A stretch of 64,000 nt of DNA, taken from the NCBI RefSeq assembly GCF_902497785.1, contig NZ_CABVHK010000020.1, forward strand, positions 1 to 64,000, given 5' to 3'. Shown piece by piece: positions 1 through 8,598 of the stretch. Within the stretch, counting starts at the first letter, position 1; every line of letters begins with the position of its first letter. The notes below the pieces were generated by a model. It was given only the letters and a program-made list of their open reading frames with translations. It made no database searches and had not been told where the DNA came from. A program made the position numbers and the translations under genes. Origin of the DNA: Pseudomonas fluorescens (GTDB taxonomy: Bacteria > Pseudomonadota > Gammaproteobacteria > Pseudomonadales > Pseudomonadaceae).

Positions 1-2
1 AT

Positions 3-629
3 CTCGACTGGCCGCTGGTGCTGCACCTGACGTGGCAGCACATCACGCTGGTCGGCATCGCCGTGACGCTGGCGATTCTGGTCGGCGTGCCGCTCGGCAT
101 TTTGATGACGCGCTTTCCGACCCTCGCCGGCCCGTTGCAGGCCAGCGCCACGGTGCTGCTGACCGTGCCGTCGATTGCCCTGTTCGGCCTGCTGCTGCCG
201 TTCTACTCGAAATTCGGCCAGGGCCTCGGCCCGATGCCGGCCATCACTGCAGTGTTTCTCTATTCGCTGCTGCCGATCATGCGTAATACCTACCTCGCGC
301 TGACCGGCGTCGAACCGGGCATTCGCGAAGCCGCACGCGGCATCGGCATGACCTTCGGCCAGCGCCTGCGCATGGTCGAACTGCCAATCGCCGTGCCGGT
401 GATCCTCGCCGGCGTGCGCACCGCCGTGGTCATGAACATTGGTGTCATGACCATCGCCGCGACCATCGGCGCCGGTGGCCTCGGTGTACTCATTCTCGCT
501 TCCATCAGCCGCAGCGACATGTCGATGCTGATCGTCGGCGCCGTGCTGGTCAGTCTCCTGGCCATCTTCGCCGACCTGCTTCTGCAATGGCTGCAACGCA
601 CGCTGACTCCAAAAGGACTCCTGAAATGA
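3..629 (+). CDS. ABC transporter permease, osmoprotectant/betaine type (5' end missing)
   Basis: Inner-membrane permease of a binding-protein-dependent importer of the OpuC/ProW/YehW type (quaternary-amine osmoprotectants or choline-like substrates). The reading frame is open from the first bases (Leu-Asp-Trp-Pro precede the first possible start at 18), so the true start lies left of the window. Several hydrophobic helices are visible (ITLVGIAVTLAILVG near the start; IGVMTIAATIGAGGLGVLIL and LIVGAVLVSLLAIFADLLL near the end). The cytoplasmic EAA loop (EAARGIGMT) that docks on the ATPase is intact. The stop overlaps the start of the ATPase gene in an ATGA, as expected for a translationally coupled operon. 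The substrate cannot be told from sequence, because the binding protein is outside the window. Confidence 0.85.
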   Translation, partial: LDWPLVLHLTWQHITLVGIAVTLAILVGVPLGILMTRFPTLAGPLQASATVLLTVPSIALFGLLLPFYSKFGQGLGPMPAITAVFLYSLLPIMRNTYLALTGVEPGIREAARGIGMTFGQRLRMVELPIAVPVILAGVRTAVVMNIGVMTIAATIGAGGLGVLILASISRSDMSMLIVGAVLVSLLAIFADLLLQWLQRTLTPKGLLK

Positions 630-1783
630 TCGAACTTCAAAACCTCAGCAAGACCTTCCAAAGCAACGGCAAAGACGTGAAAGCCGTGGACTCGGTCAGC
701 CTGACCGTCAACGAAGGCGAAATCTGTGTGTTCCTCGGGCCATCGGGTTGCGGCAAAAGCACCACGCTGAAAATGATCAACCGCCTGATCAAACCGACCT
801 CGGGCAAAATTCTGATCAACGGCGAAGACACCACCGACCTCGACGAAGTGACCCTGCGGCGCAACATCGGTTATGTGATCCAGCAGATCGGTCTGTTCCC
901 GAACATGACCATCGAGGAAAACATCACCATCGTTCCGCGCCTGCTGGGCTGGGATAAACAGAAATGCCACGACCGCGCCCGCGAGTTGATGAGCATGATC
1001 AAGCTTGAGCCCAAGCAGTACCTGACGCGCTACCCGCGTGAACTGTCCGGCGGCCAGCAACAGCGGATCGGCGTGATTCGTGCCCTGGCGGCAGATGCGC
1101 CGTTGCTGTTGATGGATGAGCCGTTCGGCGCGGTCGACCCGATCAACCGCGAGATGATCCAGAACGAATTCTTCGAGATGCAGCGCGCGCTGAACAAGAC
1201 CGTGATCATGGTCAGCCACGACATCGACGAAGCCATCAAGCTGGGCGACAAGATCGCGATCTTCCGTGCCGGCAAGCTGTTGCAGATCGATCACCCGGAC
1301 ACCCTGCTGGCGCACCCGGCGGACGACTTTGTCAGCAACTTCGTTGGCCAGGACAGCACGCTCAAGCGTCTGTTGCTGGTGAAGGCCGAAGACGCGGCGG
1401 ACAACGCGCCGTCCGTCAGCCCGGAAACCCCGGTGGCCGAGGCCATGGAGTTGATGGATGAGCATGACCGCCGTTACGTGGTGGTTACCGATGCCGAGAA
1501 CAAGGCCCTCGGTTATGTACGACGTCGCGACTTGCTCCGTCAGACCGGCACCTGCGTGCAATACCTGCGCGAGTTCAACGCCACGGCGGCGTACGACGAG
1601 CATTTGCGCATTCTGTTGTCGCGGATGTACGAGTTCAATCGCTCGTGGTTGCCGGTGATGGATGCCGAGCGGGTATTCCTCGGGGAGGTGACGCAGGAAT
1701 CGATTGCCGAGTATTTGAGCTCCGGCAAGTCCCGAGGCGGCAAGACCAGCATTGTTTCGCCTGCCGAAACAGCATTGGCCTGA
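626..1783 (+). CDS. ABC transporter ATP-binding protein with C-terminal CBS domains (OpuCA/ProV-like)
   Basis: ATPase partner of the preceding permease, 385 residues. The start ATG at 626 has AAAGGA eight bases upstream and overlaps the permease stop. Walker A GPSGCGKST (near residue 37), signature LSGGQQQR, Walker B LLLMDEPFGAVDP and the switch histidine (MVSHDIDEA) are all present. After about residue 250 come two CBS repeats (SPETPVAEAMELMDEHDRR and a second one reaching the LPVMD segment). In OpuA/ProV-type ATPases the CBS pair senses ionic strength or nucleotides and gates uptake; this activity is inferred here from the family. The operon is typical of uptake of glycine betaine, carnitine or choline, but the substrate is unresolved. 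Confidence 0.92.
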   Translation: MIELQNLSKTFQSNGKDVKAVDSVSLTVNEGEICVFLGPSGCGKSTTLKMINRLIKPTSGKILINGEDTTDLDEVTLRRNIGYVIQQIGLFPNMTIEENITIVPRLLGWDKQKCHDRARELMSMIKLEPKQYLTRYPRELSGGQQQRIGVIRALAADAPLLLMDEPFGAVDPINREMIQNEFFEMQRALNKTVIMVSHDIDEAIKLGDKIAIFRAGKLLQIDHPDTLLAHPADDFVSNFVGQDSTLKRLLLVKAEDAADNAPSVSPETPVAEAMELMDEHDRRYVVVTDAENKALGYVRRRDLLRQTGTCVQYLREFNATAAYDEHLRILLSRMYEFNRSWLPVMDAERVFLGEVTQESIAEYLSSGKSRGGKTSIVSPAETALA

Positions 1784-1803
1784 GTTCAGAGGCTTGGAAA
1801 AAC

Positions 1804-1934
1804 CTGTGGTGAGGGGATTTATCCCCGTCCGGCTGCGGAGCAGTCGTAAAGCAGCACGTGCGGTGTGCCAGGTACACCGCGCTTGCCGGTTTTGGGGCTG
1901 CTGCGCAGCCCAACGGGGATAAATCCCCTCGCCA
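1804..1934. repeat. REP doublet (inverted pair)
   Basis: Two copies of a GGGGATTTATCCCC-type REP (1812-1825 and its inverse at 1915-1929) face each other around about 90 bases containing further short hairpins. This is the usual extragenic REPIN arrangement in Pseudomonas. The unit lies just after the ABC operon and belongs to a different REP family from the CGAGCTTGCTCG type seen elsewhere in the window. Confidence 0.8.
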
Positions 1935-2059
1935 CAAACGCCATGCACGGTCCCTCAAAAATCCCCATCCGGGGAACATCACACTGTCACGCAGGTCGGT
2001 TACACCAGTAACCCTTCAGGACCGCACGACGGAAGCGTGCAAAAACGCGACATTTTTTG

Positions 2060-2088
2060 TTGATCTCAAGCCCCTCACGCCCTAAAGT
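2060..2088 (+). promoter_or_regulatory. Candidate sigma-70 promoter upstream of the speC leader
   Basis: TTGATC at 2060-2065 and TAAAGT at 2083-2088 are separated by exactly 17 bases; each matches the consensus at four of six positions. Transcription would start near 2095, almost 200 bases before the speC start codon, so the mRNA would carry a long leader. Confidence 0.45.
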
Positions 2089-2094
2089 TCGCGC

Positions 2095-2185
2095 CGAACG
2101 TCCATGCTGGAAACGATCCATCCGGCTCAAGTACTGACGACGAGACAGCAAGGCCAAGGGAAGCAACGCCTCCCGTGGCCTTTTT
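2095..2185 (+). ncRNA. Candidate short RNA or attenuated leader upstream of speC
   Basis: Between the predicted start near 2095 and the terminator-like hairpin at 2152-2185 lies about 90 bases with no convincing coding frame. If the hairpin stops transcription this would be a free small RNA; if it is read through it is the 5' leader of speC. I do not recognise it as a named RNA family. Confidence 0.35.
2152..2185 (+). terminator. Intrinsic-terminator-like hairpin inside the speC leader
   Basis: GGCCAAGGGA (2152-2161) pairs with TCCCGTGGCC (2171-2180) with one A/C mismatch, followed directly by TTTTT. It sits 105 bases before the speC start and points the same way, so it can act as an attenuator or as the 3' end of a small RNA. 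Confidence 0.6.
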
Positions 2186-2290
2186 GCTTTCGGCGACATG
2201 CCTTGGGAAGTAGGCGAACCAAAGTGGGGATACGGAGGACGTTCATTTGCGCCCATTGATTATTAACGTTTGCCAGCAGGAGATCCCAGC

Positions 2291-3454
2291 ATGTCGATCA
2301 ACGTCGAAGACTATTACGCGCGCGATACCTTCAATAAATTGAAGGCGTTCGCCGACACGCAAGAAACCCCGTTCGTGGTCATCGACACCGCGATGATCAG
2401 TAAGGCCTACGACGACTTGCGCGCCGGTTTCGAATTCGCCAAGGTCTACTACGCAGTCAAGGCCAACCCGGCCGTGGAAATCATTGACCTGCTCAAAGAG
2501 AAAGGCTCGAGCTTCGACATCGCCTCGATCTACGAGCTGGACAAAGTCATGGACCGTGGCGTCAGCGCCGACCGTATCAGCTACGGCAACACCATCAAGA
2601 AATCCAAGGACATCCGCTACTTCTACGAGAAGGGCGTGCGTCTGTACTCCACCGACTCCGAAGCCGACCTGCGCAACATCGCCAAGGCTGCGCCGGGTTC
2701 GAAAGTCTACGTGCGCATCCTCACCGAAGGCTCGACCACGGCTGACTGGCCGCTGTCGCGCAAATTCGGCTGCCAGACCGACATGGCCATGGACCTGCTG
2801 ATCCTCGCCCGTGACCTGGGCCTGGTGCCTTACGGCATTTCGTTCCACGTCGGCTCGCAACAGCGCGACATCAGCGTCTGGGATGCGGCCATCGCCAAGG
2901 TCAAAGTGATCTTCGAGCGCTTGAAAGAAGAAGACAATATCCACCTCAAGCTGATCAACATGGGCGGCGGCTTCCCGGCCAACTACATCACCCGCACCAA
3001 CAGCCTGGAAACCTACGCCGAAGAAATCATCCGTTTCCTCAAGGAAGACTTCGGTGACGAGCTGCCGGAAATCATCCTGGAGCCAGGCCGTTCGCTGATC
3101 GCCAACGCCGGCATCCTGGTCAGCGAAGTGGTGCTGGTGGCGCGTAAATCCCGTACCGCCGTCGAGCGCTGGGTGTACACGGACGTGGGCAAGTTCTCCG
3201 GCCTGATCGAAACCATGGACGAAGCCATCAAGTTCCCGATCTGGACCGAGAAGAAAGGCGAGATGGAAGAAGTGGTCATCGCCGGCCCGACCTGCGACAG
3301 CGCCGACATCATGTACGAAAACTACAAGTACGGCCTGCCGCTGAACCTGGCCATCGGTGATCGTTTGTACTGGTTGTCGACCGGTGCCTACACCACCAGC
3401 TACAGCGCGGTTGAATTCAACGGCTTCCCGCCGCTGAAATCGTTTTACGTCTAA
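2291..3454 (+). CDS. speC: Ornithine decarboxylase (PLP-dependent, fold-type III)
   Basis: Decarboxylates ornithine to putrescine, the entry step of polyamine synthesis in the cytosol. The protein has 387 residues, the short eukaryote-like (alanine-racemase-fold) class rather than the roughly 700-residue enterobacterial SpeC. The PLP lysine lies in YYAVKANPAVEI (about residue 56), the phosphate-binding glycines in INMGGGFPA, and the C-terminal substrate cysteine in GPTCDSADI. The start ATG at 2291 is preceded by CAGGAGA. It is monocistronic, closed by a strong terminator at 3480. Class members can also act on lysine or diaminopimelate; ornithine is favoured by the genomic position shared across Pseudomonas. 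Confidence 0.9.
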   Translation: MSINVEDYYARDTFNKLKAFADTQETPFVVIDTAMISKAYDDLRAGFEFAKVYYAVKANPAVEIIDLLKEKGSSFDIASIYELDKVMDRGVSADRISYGNTIKKSKDIRYFYEKGVRLYSTDSEADLRNIAKAAPGSKVYVRILTEGSTTADWPLSRKFGCQTDMAMDLLILARDLGLVPYGISFHVGSQQRDISVWDAAIAKVKVIFERLKEEDNIHLKLINMGGGFPANYITRTNSLETYAEEIIRFLKEDFGDELPEIILEPGRSLIANAGILVSEVVLVARKSRTAVERWVYTDVGKFSGLIETMDEAIKFPIWTEKKGEMEEVVIAGPTCDSADIMYENYKYGLPLNLAIGDRLYWLSTGAYTTSYSAVEFNGFPPLKSFYV

Positions 3455-3479
3455 CTCCCGCCTCGCCTGATACACCCCT

Positions 3480-3508
3480 AAGTCCATGACATGTCATGGA
3501 CTTTTTTT
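3480..3508 (+). terminator. Intrinsic terminator of speC
   Basis: AGTCCATGAC and GTCATGGACT form a nearly uninterrupted stem followed by seven T residues. It also separates speC from the convergent minus-strand gene whose stop codon lies in the T-run. Confidence 0.9.
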
Positions 3509-4406
3509 ATGCCCGATACCATTGCAACATCCGTGCGACCATTGTTCGGACCTCATTCAACGCCTGCTGGCTGTTCGCCAAAGCGCAATTCAGTTGCGAG
3601 AGTTTCATGGTGCCCTTGACGGCCAGCAATTCATTTTCCGCACTTTTCAGAAAGTAGCTCATTGCAAAGAGAAAGGCATTGAGGTTGTGAATGGCTGAAC
3701 AGGCGTCTGTTTTGATGGCGAACAATTCGCGCAGATGTTCGTTCGCCCTTGCCTGCCGCGCTTGGGGCGAACCGCCTGGAACAGAGGAGTTCGTCATGCC
3801 GGGCAGACTTGATCCAGAACTTACATACCAGGATTCAAGTCGGGAATAGTCCGAGTGACACTCACAGGGCTTTAAGGTCAGCGAGCGGAAAAAGCGCTCG
3901 AACACGTTATAGATATCCCAGTTCAATTCGTTCGGCACAGCCTTGAAATCTATCAGTGCCGAACTGGCGCGGCGTAGACGAAAGTAGAGTTCGTCGGTCA
4001 GCCCGCGTACATCCTTGGGAGGAAACCAGATCCACCATTGCGAACCTGCCAACTTGAATCGCTTGAAATCTACCGAGGAGATACGAACACCTCGGCCGTT
4101 TCGAGGTGTTTCGTTGGCTAATTTTCGACACTCTGCGGTGAACGTCGAAACATGATCCAAATGCTCGTTGCAGACCTTGGCAAACGCTGAAATATTGGAT
4201 TCAAGCCGCTCCAGGTAACCCGCGCTGAACGAAGCCAACACTTTCAGGCGCTGTATGTCGGGCGGGGTGGTCAGCCTATGTCCCTGATGTTGCAACGTGT
4301 CTGAATGGTGTTTCAACTGATCCAGCGTCGCCGGAAGCGCGCGAAGGAAGTTGCAGTATTTTCTTAAAGCAAAAAAATGTTTCTCCGCAAGCAGAAATTC
4401 ATACAT
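3507..4406 (-). CDS. Hypothetical helical protein, downstream partner of the toxin-like gene
   Basis: A 299-residue protein that I do not recognise. It is predicted to be largely alpha-helical with heptad-like leucine spacing at both ends, a middle segment rich in aromatic residues (SQWWIWFPPKD), and no signal peptide or clear membrane helix. The start ATG at 4406 has AGG about nine bases upstream, a weak site. It lies 109 bases downstream of the XaxAB-like gene on the same strand with no clear terminator between, so co-transcription is plausible. Position suggests a role linked to the toxin (immunity, chaperone or accessory subunit), but this is inference from neighbourhood only. Base composition is closer to the toxin gene than to the flanking core genes. 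Confidence 0.7.
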   Translation of the reverse strand: MYEFLLAEKHFFALRKYCNFLRALPATLDQLKHHSDTLQHQGHRLTTPPDIQRLKVLASFSAGYLERLESNISAFAKVCNEHLDHVSTFTAECRKLANETPRNGRGVRISSVDFKRFKLAGSQWWIWFPPKDVRGLTDELYFRLRRASSALIDFKAVPNELNWDIYNVFERFFRSLTLKPCECHSDYSRLESWYVSSGSSLPGMTNSSVPGGSPQARQARANEHLRELFAIKTDACSAIHNLNAFLFAMSYFLKSAENELLAVKGTMKLSQLNCALANSQQALNEVRTMVARMLQWYRA

Positions 4407-4515
4407 GGGCAGTAACCTGATGACTCTGGCGAACGCCAGAGTGGAAAAAGCGACCGATAGGCCGGGGTACCCCCCTTGCTGGGCGAGCCACCTCGGCCAT
4501 CTGTGAACGCGGCCG

Positions 4516-6774
4516 TTACGGCACTGACACCGGCGTCAGGAAGCCGATAAACCGAAGCGCCTCCTCAATGGCTTCGGCACTGCGCATCACAACATCACCA
4601 CCCTGGTTACCCTCTACAGCAGCCAGAAATTGCTTGAATGCTGCATCGGCCTGCCTGTACTCGCCTGCGAACAATTTACGTTGCTCTTCCAGAGCATGGA
4701 TCAAGTGAATAAACTCGACCTTGTTTATCGACAGGCCAATCTCCCTGTCCGTTAGCGCAATCTTGCGAGTCAGCTCATGTACCTGTTGTTGTAGCTTGTC
4801 GCTCTCCTTGATCATGGTGAGGAAGGTGATACCTTCGCTGATATCGTCCATGGCTTTTTTCAGTTCATCGAGGGCAAACTTCACGACCACAACTTGCGCG
4901 GGCGCCAAGCCCAGGGCAGTTAACTTATCGATGCTCAACGAAACGTCTTTGCCGATTTTCTCGATGCCGTTTTGTTCAATAATGCTGATTGCATCTGCTA
5001 AAGCCTTGAGTTCGACTTGACGTTTGACCATGGCCTCCTTCAGCACCTGCCGGCTCCCCCCGACATCCAGTTGGTCTTTTTCGAGACCGGCGATGTAACC
5101 CAACGTCGCACGCTGATCATAAGCAGCACTTATGTTGACCAGGAGGATGCTTACTTTGCTCGACTCATTGCGAGTAATGGCGAGCATTTTCTTCAGGCCC
5201 GCCGCGAGATCGTCCCTGATCTCTTCATACTCCTCGGTGCCTTCCATCGCCCCGGCCAGTTCTTTTTCAAGAGCAACCAGTTTACGGACCTTGGATTCGA
5301 GGTCCATCTTGCTGTTAAGGCTGGACTCTCGCAAACCCTGGGCTGCGCGACTGACATCGCCAAGCAGCCTTTTAAAACGATCGAAAATACCCGGCAGGTA
5401 ATTGATCCTGATAAACAATGCCTCAGCAGCCACGGCGTCGTCGCGCATTGAGTAAAGACCGTCTTTCAGGGCTTGCGGATTGAACGCCGGGTAGCTGTTT
5501 CGAGTGGAAAAGGATGTCATTTTGGGGAGCACCGTTTGTTGTGGTTGGCCGTAATCCATATCGGCTTGTTTGAACACTTCGATCAGCAGGTCTGCATCGT
5601 TCTGGATGTTCACCCACGGGCCAACGACTTCGCGGAATGCCGACATGAATCGTCGTAGACTCAGCGCATCTTCAATCTGGGAGACGGCGTTCGCGGATTC
5701 ATACACATATCGATGCATGACGTTCCATACATGCATGAGGTTCTGCGTGGCCAGATCAGCATCGACAGCAATGACCGTCAGGTTTTGCAAGTCCTGCTCG
5801 ACGCGTTTCAGGGAACCGAGGGTCTGGTTCATGTTGGCCAGAATTTGAATATCCTTGTCCTGCAATGCATTCAGCTCTTTGCGCGCGGCCCTGACATTTT
5901 CAGCTTCTACGCCGTAGTAAATGGCCATACCCAACCCGAACAGATTCAACCCTGCCGCTGAGCTTAGTGCTTTATCCACCAAGGCTTTATATTGCGTGTT
6001 CTTTTCCTGAATCTCTGCGGCACGAACAGTGATTACTTCATCGAGTTTTTTGACTTGCGCAGGATAGGCGTTGGTTTTAATCAGCGCCAGCCTCAGCTTG
6101 ATACCTGGAACTATCGTTTCTCGCAGATCATAACCAAACTTATCCAGGTCATCTTTGATCCCTCCAACCGTCCTCAGATTAGCGGAAACAGCGTCGAATA
6201 TCTTCGCTAAATAGAACTGCATATCCGGAACGGTGTCAGCCTGCAACTCGATACCCGGAAACTTGTCGCCTAGCTCAAGCTGTAATTTTTTAAGATCTTC
6301 CAGTGTTTTGATGTTAAATTTTTCGAGCAGCGGGCCGGACTTCAGATCAAGGTAAATCTCCTCCATATCCTGACCATAACGCTGCATACTCGCGCCAAAC
6401 AGTTTCAAGTCGGTACCCGTTATCATGATGCGCTCACGCAGGGGTGACCAACGCATGGCGTGACTACGGGTTTCACTAAACGTCTTCAGAAAATCACCCG
6501 CTCTGAGACCGTCGCCGCCGTCCTGTCCTGCACCGAAACGCAAATAGTCGGTGACATCTTTCAACGTGTAAGGAAGCGCCAGGCCTGCAGCTTCATACCT
6601 CCTCAAATCGATTATTTGTTGTTTTGTTAACAACAGACCGGTTTCACGGGTCACATTGTCCGCTGTCGCTTTTGAAGCATCCGAGAGGATCTTTGGAACT
6701 TCTGTTGCAAACTCTGTTACTGCCTCGTAGCTCGCACCAACTAACGCACCACCCCACAGTTCTTTATTACTCAT
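4516..6774 (-). CDS. Alpha-xenorhabdolysin-like toxin, A and B subunits apparently fused
   Basis: 752 residues from the ATG at 6774, chosen because AAAGGA sits nine bases upstream; the longer frame from 6798 lacks such a site. Residues 1 to about 410 look like subunit A of the XaxAB/YaxAB binary pore-forming toxins: a KQQIIDLRRYEAAGLALP segment, then long helices and a hydrophobic tip (LNLFGLGMAIYYGVEAE, about 277-292) inside a coiled-coil hairpin. A short linker rich in Gln and Pro leads to an internal Met (419). Residues 419-752 resemble subunit B, including GLAPAQVVVVKFALDEL followed by a long C-terminal coiled coil (INKVEFIHLIHALEEQR). Each half has the length of a free subunit. No export signal is seen, as in the family. 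The gene is AT-richer than its surroundings, suggesting transfer. Family assignment is from remembered sequence pattern, not a search. Confidence 0.7.
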   Translation of the reverse strand: MSNKELWGGALVGASYEAVTEFATEVPKILSDASKATADNVTRETGLLLTKQQIIDLRRYEAAGLALPYTLKDVTDYLRFGAGQDGGDGLRAGDFLKTFSETRSHAMRWSPLRERIMITGTDLKLFGASMQRYGQDMEEIYLDLKSGPLLEKFNIKTLEDLKKLQLELGDKFPGIELQADTVPDMQFYLAKIFDAVSANLRTVGGIKDDLDKFGYDLRETIVPGIKLRLALIKTNAYPAQVKKLDEVITVRAAEIQEKNTQYKALVDKALSSAAGLNLFGLGMAIYYGVEAENVRAARKELNALQDKDIQILANMNQTLGSLKRVEQDLQNLTVIAVDADLATQNLMHVWNVMHRYVYESANAVSQIEDALSLRRFMSAFREVVGPWVNIQNDADLLIEVFKQADMDYGQPQQTVLPKMTSFSTRNSYPAFNPQALKDGLYSMRDDAVAAEALFIRINYLPGIFDRFKRLLGDVSRAAQGLRESSLNSKMDLESKVRKLVALEKELAGAMEGTEEYEEIRDDLAAGLKKMLAITRNESSKVSILLVNISAAYDQRATLGYIAGLEKDQLDVGGSRQVLKEAMVKRQVELKALADAISIIEQNGIEKIGKDVSLSIDKLTALGLAPAQVVVVKFALDELKKAMDDISEGITFLTMIKESDKLQQQVHELTRKIALTDREIGLSINKVEFIHLIHALEEQRKLFAGEYRQADAAFKQFLAAVEGNQGGDVVMRSAEAIEEALRFIGFLTPVSVP

Positions 6775-6957
6775 AATTAATCCTTTAATCATGGACATGA
6801 ATTACCGACCAACTTCGCGCTGATCGAAAGTATATAACTCAATCCGGGTTACACTGAAAAAAGATTAATCTACTTATAAAAGCGATGTCAAAGAAACGCT
6901 AAAAGGCATGTATAAAAAAATAATTCCAACTAGCCAATGTTTAAAGCGTGTTTTTGT

Positions 6958-7716
6958 TTAAACTTTACCCGCTTGGTATTTTTCCTGACAGGCGTAATCT
7001 TCGGCCAGCGCCCTCAGCACCGGTTCGGACGCTTCCTGCAATCTTTGAGCGCTAAGCTGCAGGAAGCACTGATTGCCGTTACTCATTGCCCGGCGCAGCC
7101 AAACCAGCCCCTCTTTGGTTCTGCCCTGCTCCACCAGTACGGCGCCATGACTGAACTGACCGCGAAAATCGCCTGCTTCGGCCGAACGTCGATACCACTC
7201 GCGCGCGGACGAGAGGTCGGCCGGGCAGACGCGGCCCTCTTCCAGGCACCGACCGAGCAGGTTCATCGACTTCGCGTGACCCAGCTCTGCAGCGCAGCGA
7301 TAAAGACTCAGCGCCTTCAACTCATCCACGGCGACACCACGCCCAGTGGCCAGCAGATTGGCGTAGTTATACATCGCCCAATCCAGACCTGCGTCAGCCG
7401 CGTGTCGGTAATGGCGCGCTGCACTCGCGGCGTCAGCGTCACAGCCCCAACCATGCTCCTGGCACCGGCCAAGCATGTTGCGCGCCATCAAATGCCCCCG
7501 CCGCGCGGCAATCTCGAACCATCGCACCGCCAGCGCCATATCCTGCTCGATCCCTCGCCCATCCAGCAGAATTTGCCCAAGCAAAGCCTGAGCTTCGAGC
7601 ACATTTTCACGCGCGGCGATCAGGATCGCCTGAGCTGCCCGCGCGGGGCTTTCCTCCAGCATGGCTTTGAGCCGGTCACCGTCGAGCACTTCCTCGCGGC
7701 GCAGTTGAAAACTCAT
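6958..7716 (-). CDS. Sel1-repeat (TPR-like) protein
   Basis: 252 residues with about five or six Sel1-like repeats (for example GRGIEQDMALAVRWFEIAAR, then LGRCQEHGWGCDADAASAAR, then LLATGRGVAVDELKALSLYR). These form a helical solenoid used for protein-protein contacts. The start ATG at 7716 overlaps the piuC stop (ATGA), so translation is coupled to piuC and the two form one operon. The same pair occurs next to piuA in other pseudomonads (PA4515-PA4516 order). No signal peptide is visible; the partner is unknown. A role in iron-related metabolism is inferred only from the operon. Confidence 0.85.
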   Translation of the reverse strand: MSFQLRREEVLDGDRLKAMLEESPARAAQAILIAARENVLEAQALLGQILLDGRGIEQDMALAVRWFEIAARRGHLMARNMLGRCQEHGWGCDADAASAARHYRHAADAGLDWAMYNYANLLATGRGVAVDELKALSLYRCAAELGHAKSMNLLGRCLEEGRVCPADLSSAREWYRRSAEAGDFRGQFSHGAVLVEQGRTKEGLVWLRRAMSNGNQCFLQLSAQRLQEASEPVLRALAEDYACQEKYQAGKV

Positions 7717-8393
7717 ACCTCGACCCAACGGCGCAACAGGTTGTGATAAGTGCCGGTCAGGCGGATCAGCGAAGGATGGTCGGGCATGTCGTGTGTCAGT
7801 TGCTGGATGGCCCCGTCCATCTCGAACAGCAAGGCTCGCTGGCTGTCTTCGCGGACCAGGCTTTGCGTCCAGAAGAACGACGCATAGCGAGTGCCACGGG
7901 TGACGGCATTGACCTTGTGCAGGCTGGTGCCGGGGTACAAGACCATGTCACCGGCGGGCAACTTCACGCGTTGTGTGCCGTAGGTGTCCTGGATTTCCAG
8001 TTCACCGCCGTCGTAATCCTCTGGCTCGCTGAAGAACAGCGTGGCCGACAGGTCTGTGCGCACGCGCTCGATGCTGCCTTTGGGCTGACGCACGGCGTTG
8101 TCGATGTGAAAGTCGAAACTGCCGCCCGCCGTGTAACAGTTCAGCAAGGGCGGGAAGACTTTGTGCGGTAATGCCGCCGACATGAACTGCGGATTTTTCC
8201 ACAAACGTTCCAGCATCGCCGCGCCGACTTCCTTGGCCAGTGGATGACCTTCAGGCAACTGCAAATTGTGCTTGGCCTTCGCCGACTGGTAGCCAGCGGT
8301 GATTTTTCCATCGGCCCAATCGGCCTGCTCCAGTGCCTCGCGGATGCGCTGCACTTCTTCTTTGGCGAACAAGCCCGGGATGTGCAGCAGCAT
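7713..8393 (-). CDS. piuC: PKHD-type 2-oxoglutarate/Fe(II) hydroxylase PiuC
   Basis: 226-residue dioxygenase of the Fe2+/2-oxoglutarate superfamily, associated with iron-siderophore uptake loci. The HxD iron ligands are in FDFHIDNAV, the distal histidine in TSLHKVNAV, and the 2-oxoglutarate-binding arginine in TRGTRYASFFW. The start at 8393 (MLLHIPGLF) has AGGTGG eight bases upstream; the longer GTG start at 8402 would lie on that site. The gene is divergent from the siderophore receptor across a region with a Fur-box-like sequence, consistent with iron-repressed expression. The substrate of PiuC is not established to my knowledge. Confidence 0.9.
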   Translation of the reverse strand: MLLHIPGLFAKEEVQRIREALEQADWADGKITAGYQSAKAKHNLQLPEGHPLAKEVGAAMLERLWKNPQFMSAALPHKVFPPLLNCYTAGGSFDFHIDNAVRQPKGSIERVRTDLSATLFFSEPEDYDGGELEIQDTYGTQRVKLPAGDMVLYPGTSLHKVNAVTRGTRYASFFWTQSLVREDSQRALLFEMDGAIQQLTHDMPDHPSLIRLTGTYHNLLRRWVEV

Positions 8394-8424
8394 GGCAACC
8401 ACCTGAAAACAAAAGAGCGCCGAT

Positions 8425-8443
8425 GGTATTGATTCTTATTGCC
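8425..8443. promoter_or_regulatory. Candidate Fur box between piuC and piuA
   Basis: The reverse strand reads GGCAATAAGAATCAATACC, a set of degenerate NAT triplets resembling the 19-base Fur consensus GATAATGATAATCATTATC. It lies 32 bases before piuC and 156 before piuA. The context of two iron-acquisition genes makes it credible; the match is imperfect. Confidence 0.5.
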
Positions 8444-8598
8444 TGTGTAAAACCCCTGCGACGAATGAAACGGCGAAAACCGTAAGGGCAAATTGTAAAG
8501 AATGTAAATTTGATGCAAATAGTAACGTTTCGCAATTGATACAAATACGCGTCTACCCTATATTCCGCGTCCTCAAATCCTTGGGGAGGGGAATTCAC

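Noticed and set aside
290..1948. 552-residue minus-strand frame over the ABC genes
   Set aside because: Covers two real genes on the opposite strand and has no recognisable domain.
4422..4441. ACTCTGGCGAACGCCAGAGT hairpin between the toxin gene and its neighbour as a terminator
   Set aside because: A clean stem but no T-run on the minus strand; left as an unassigned hairpin within the likely operon.
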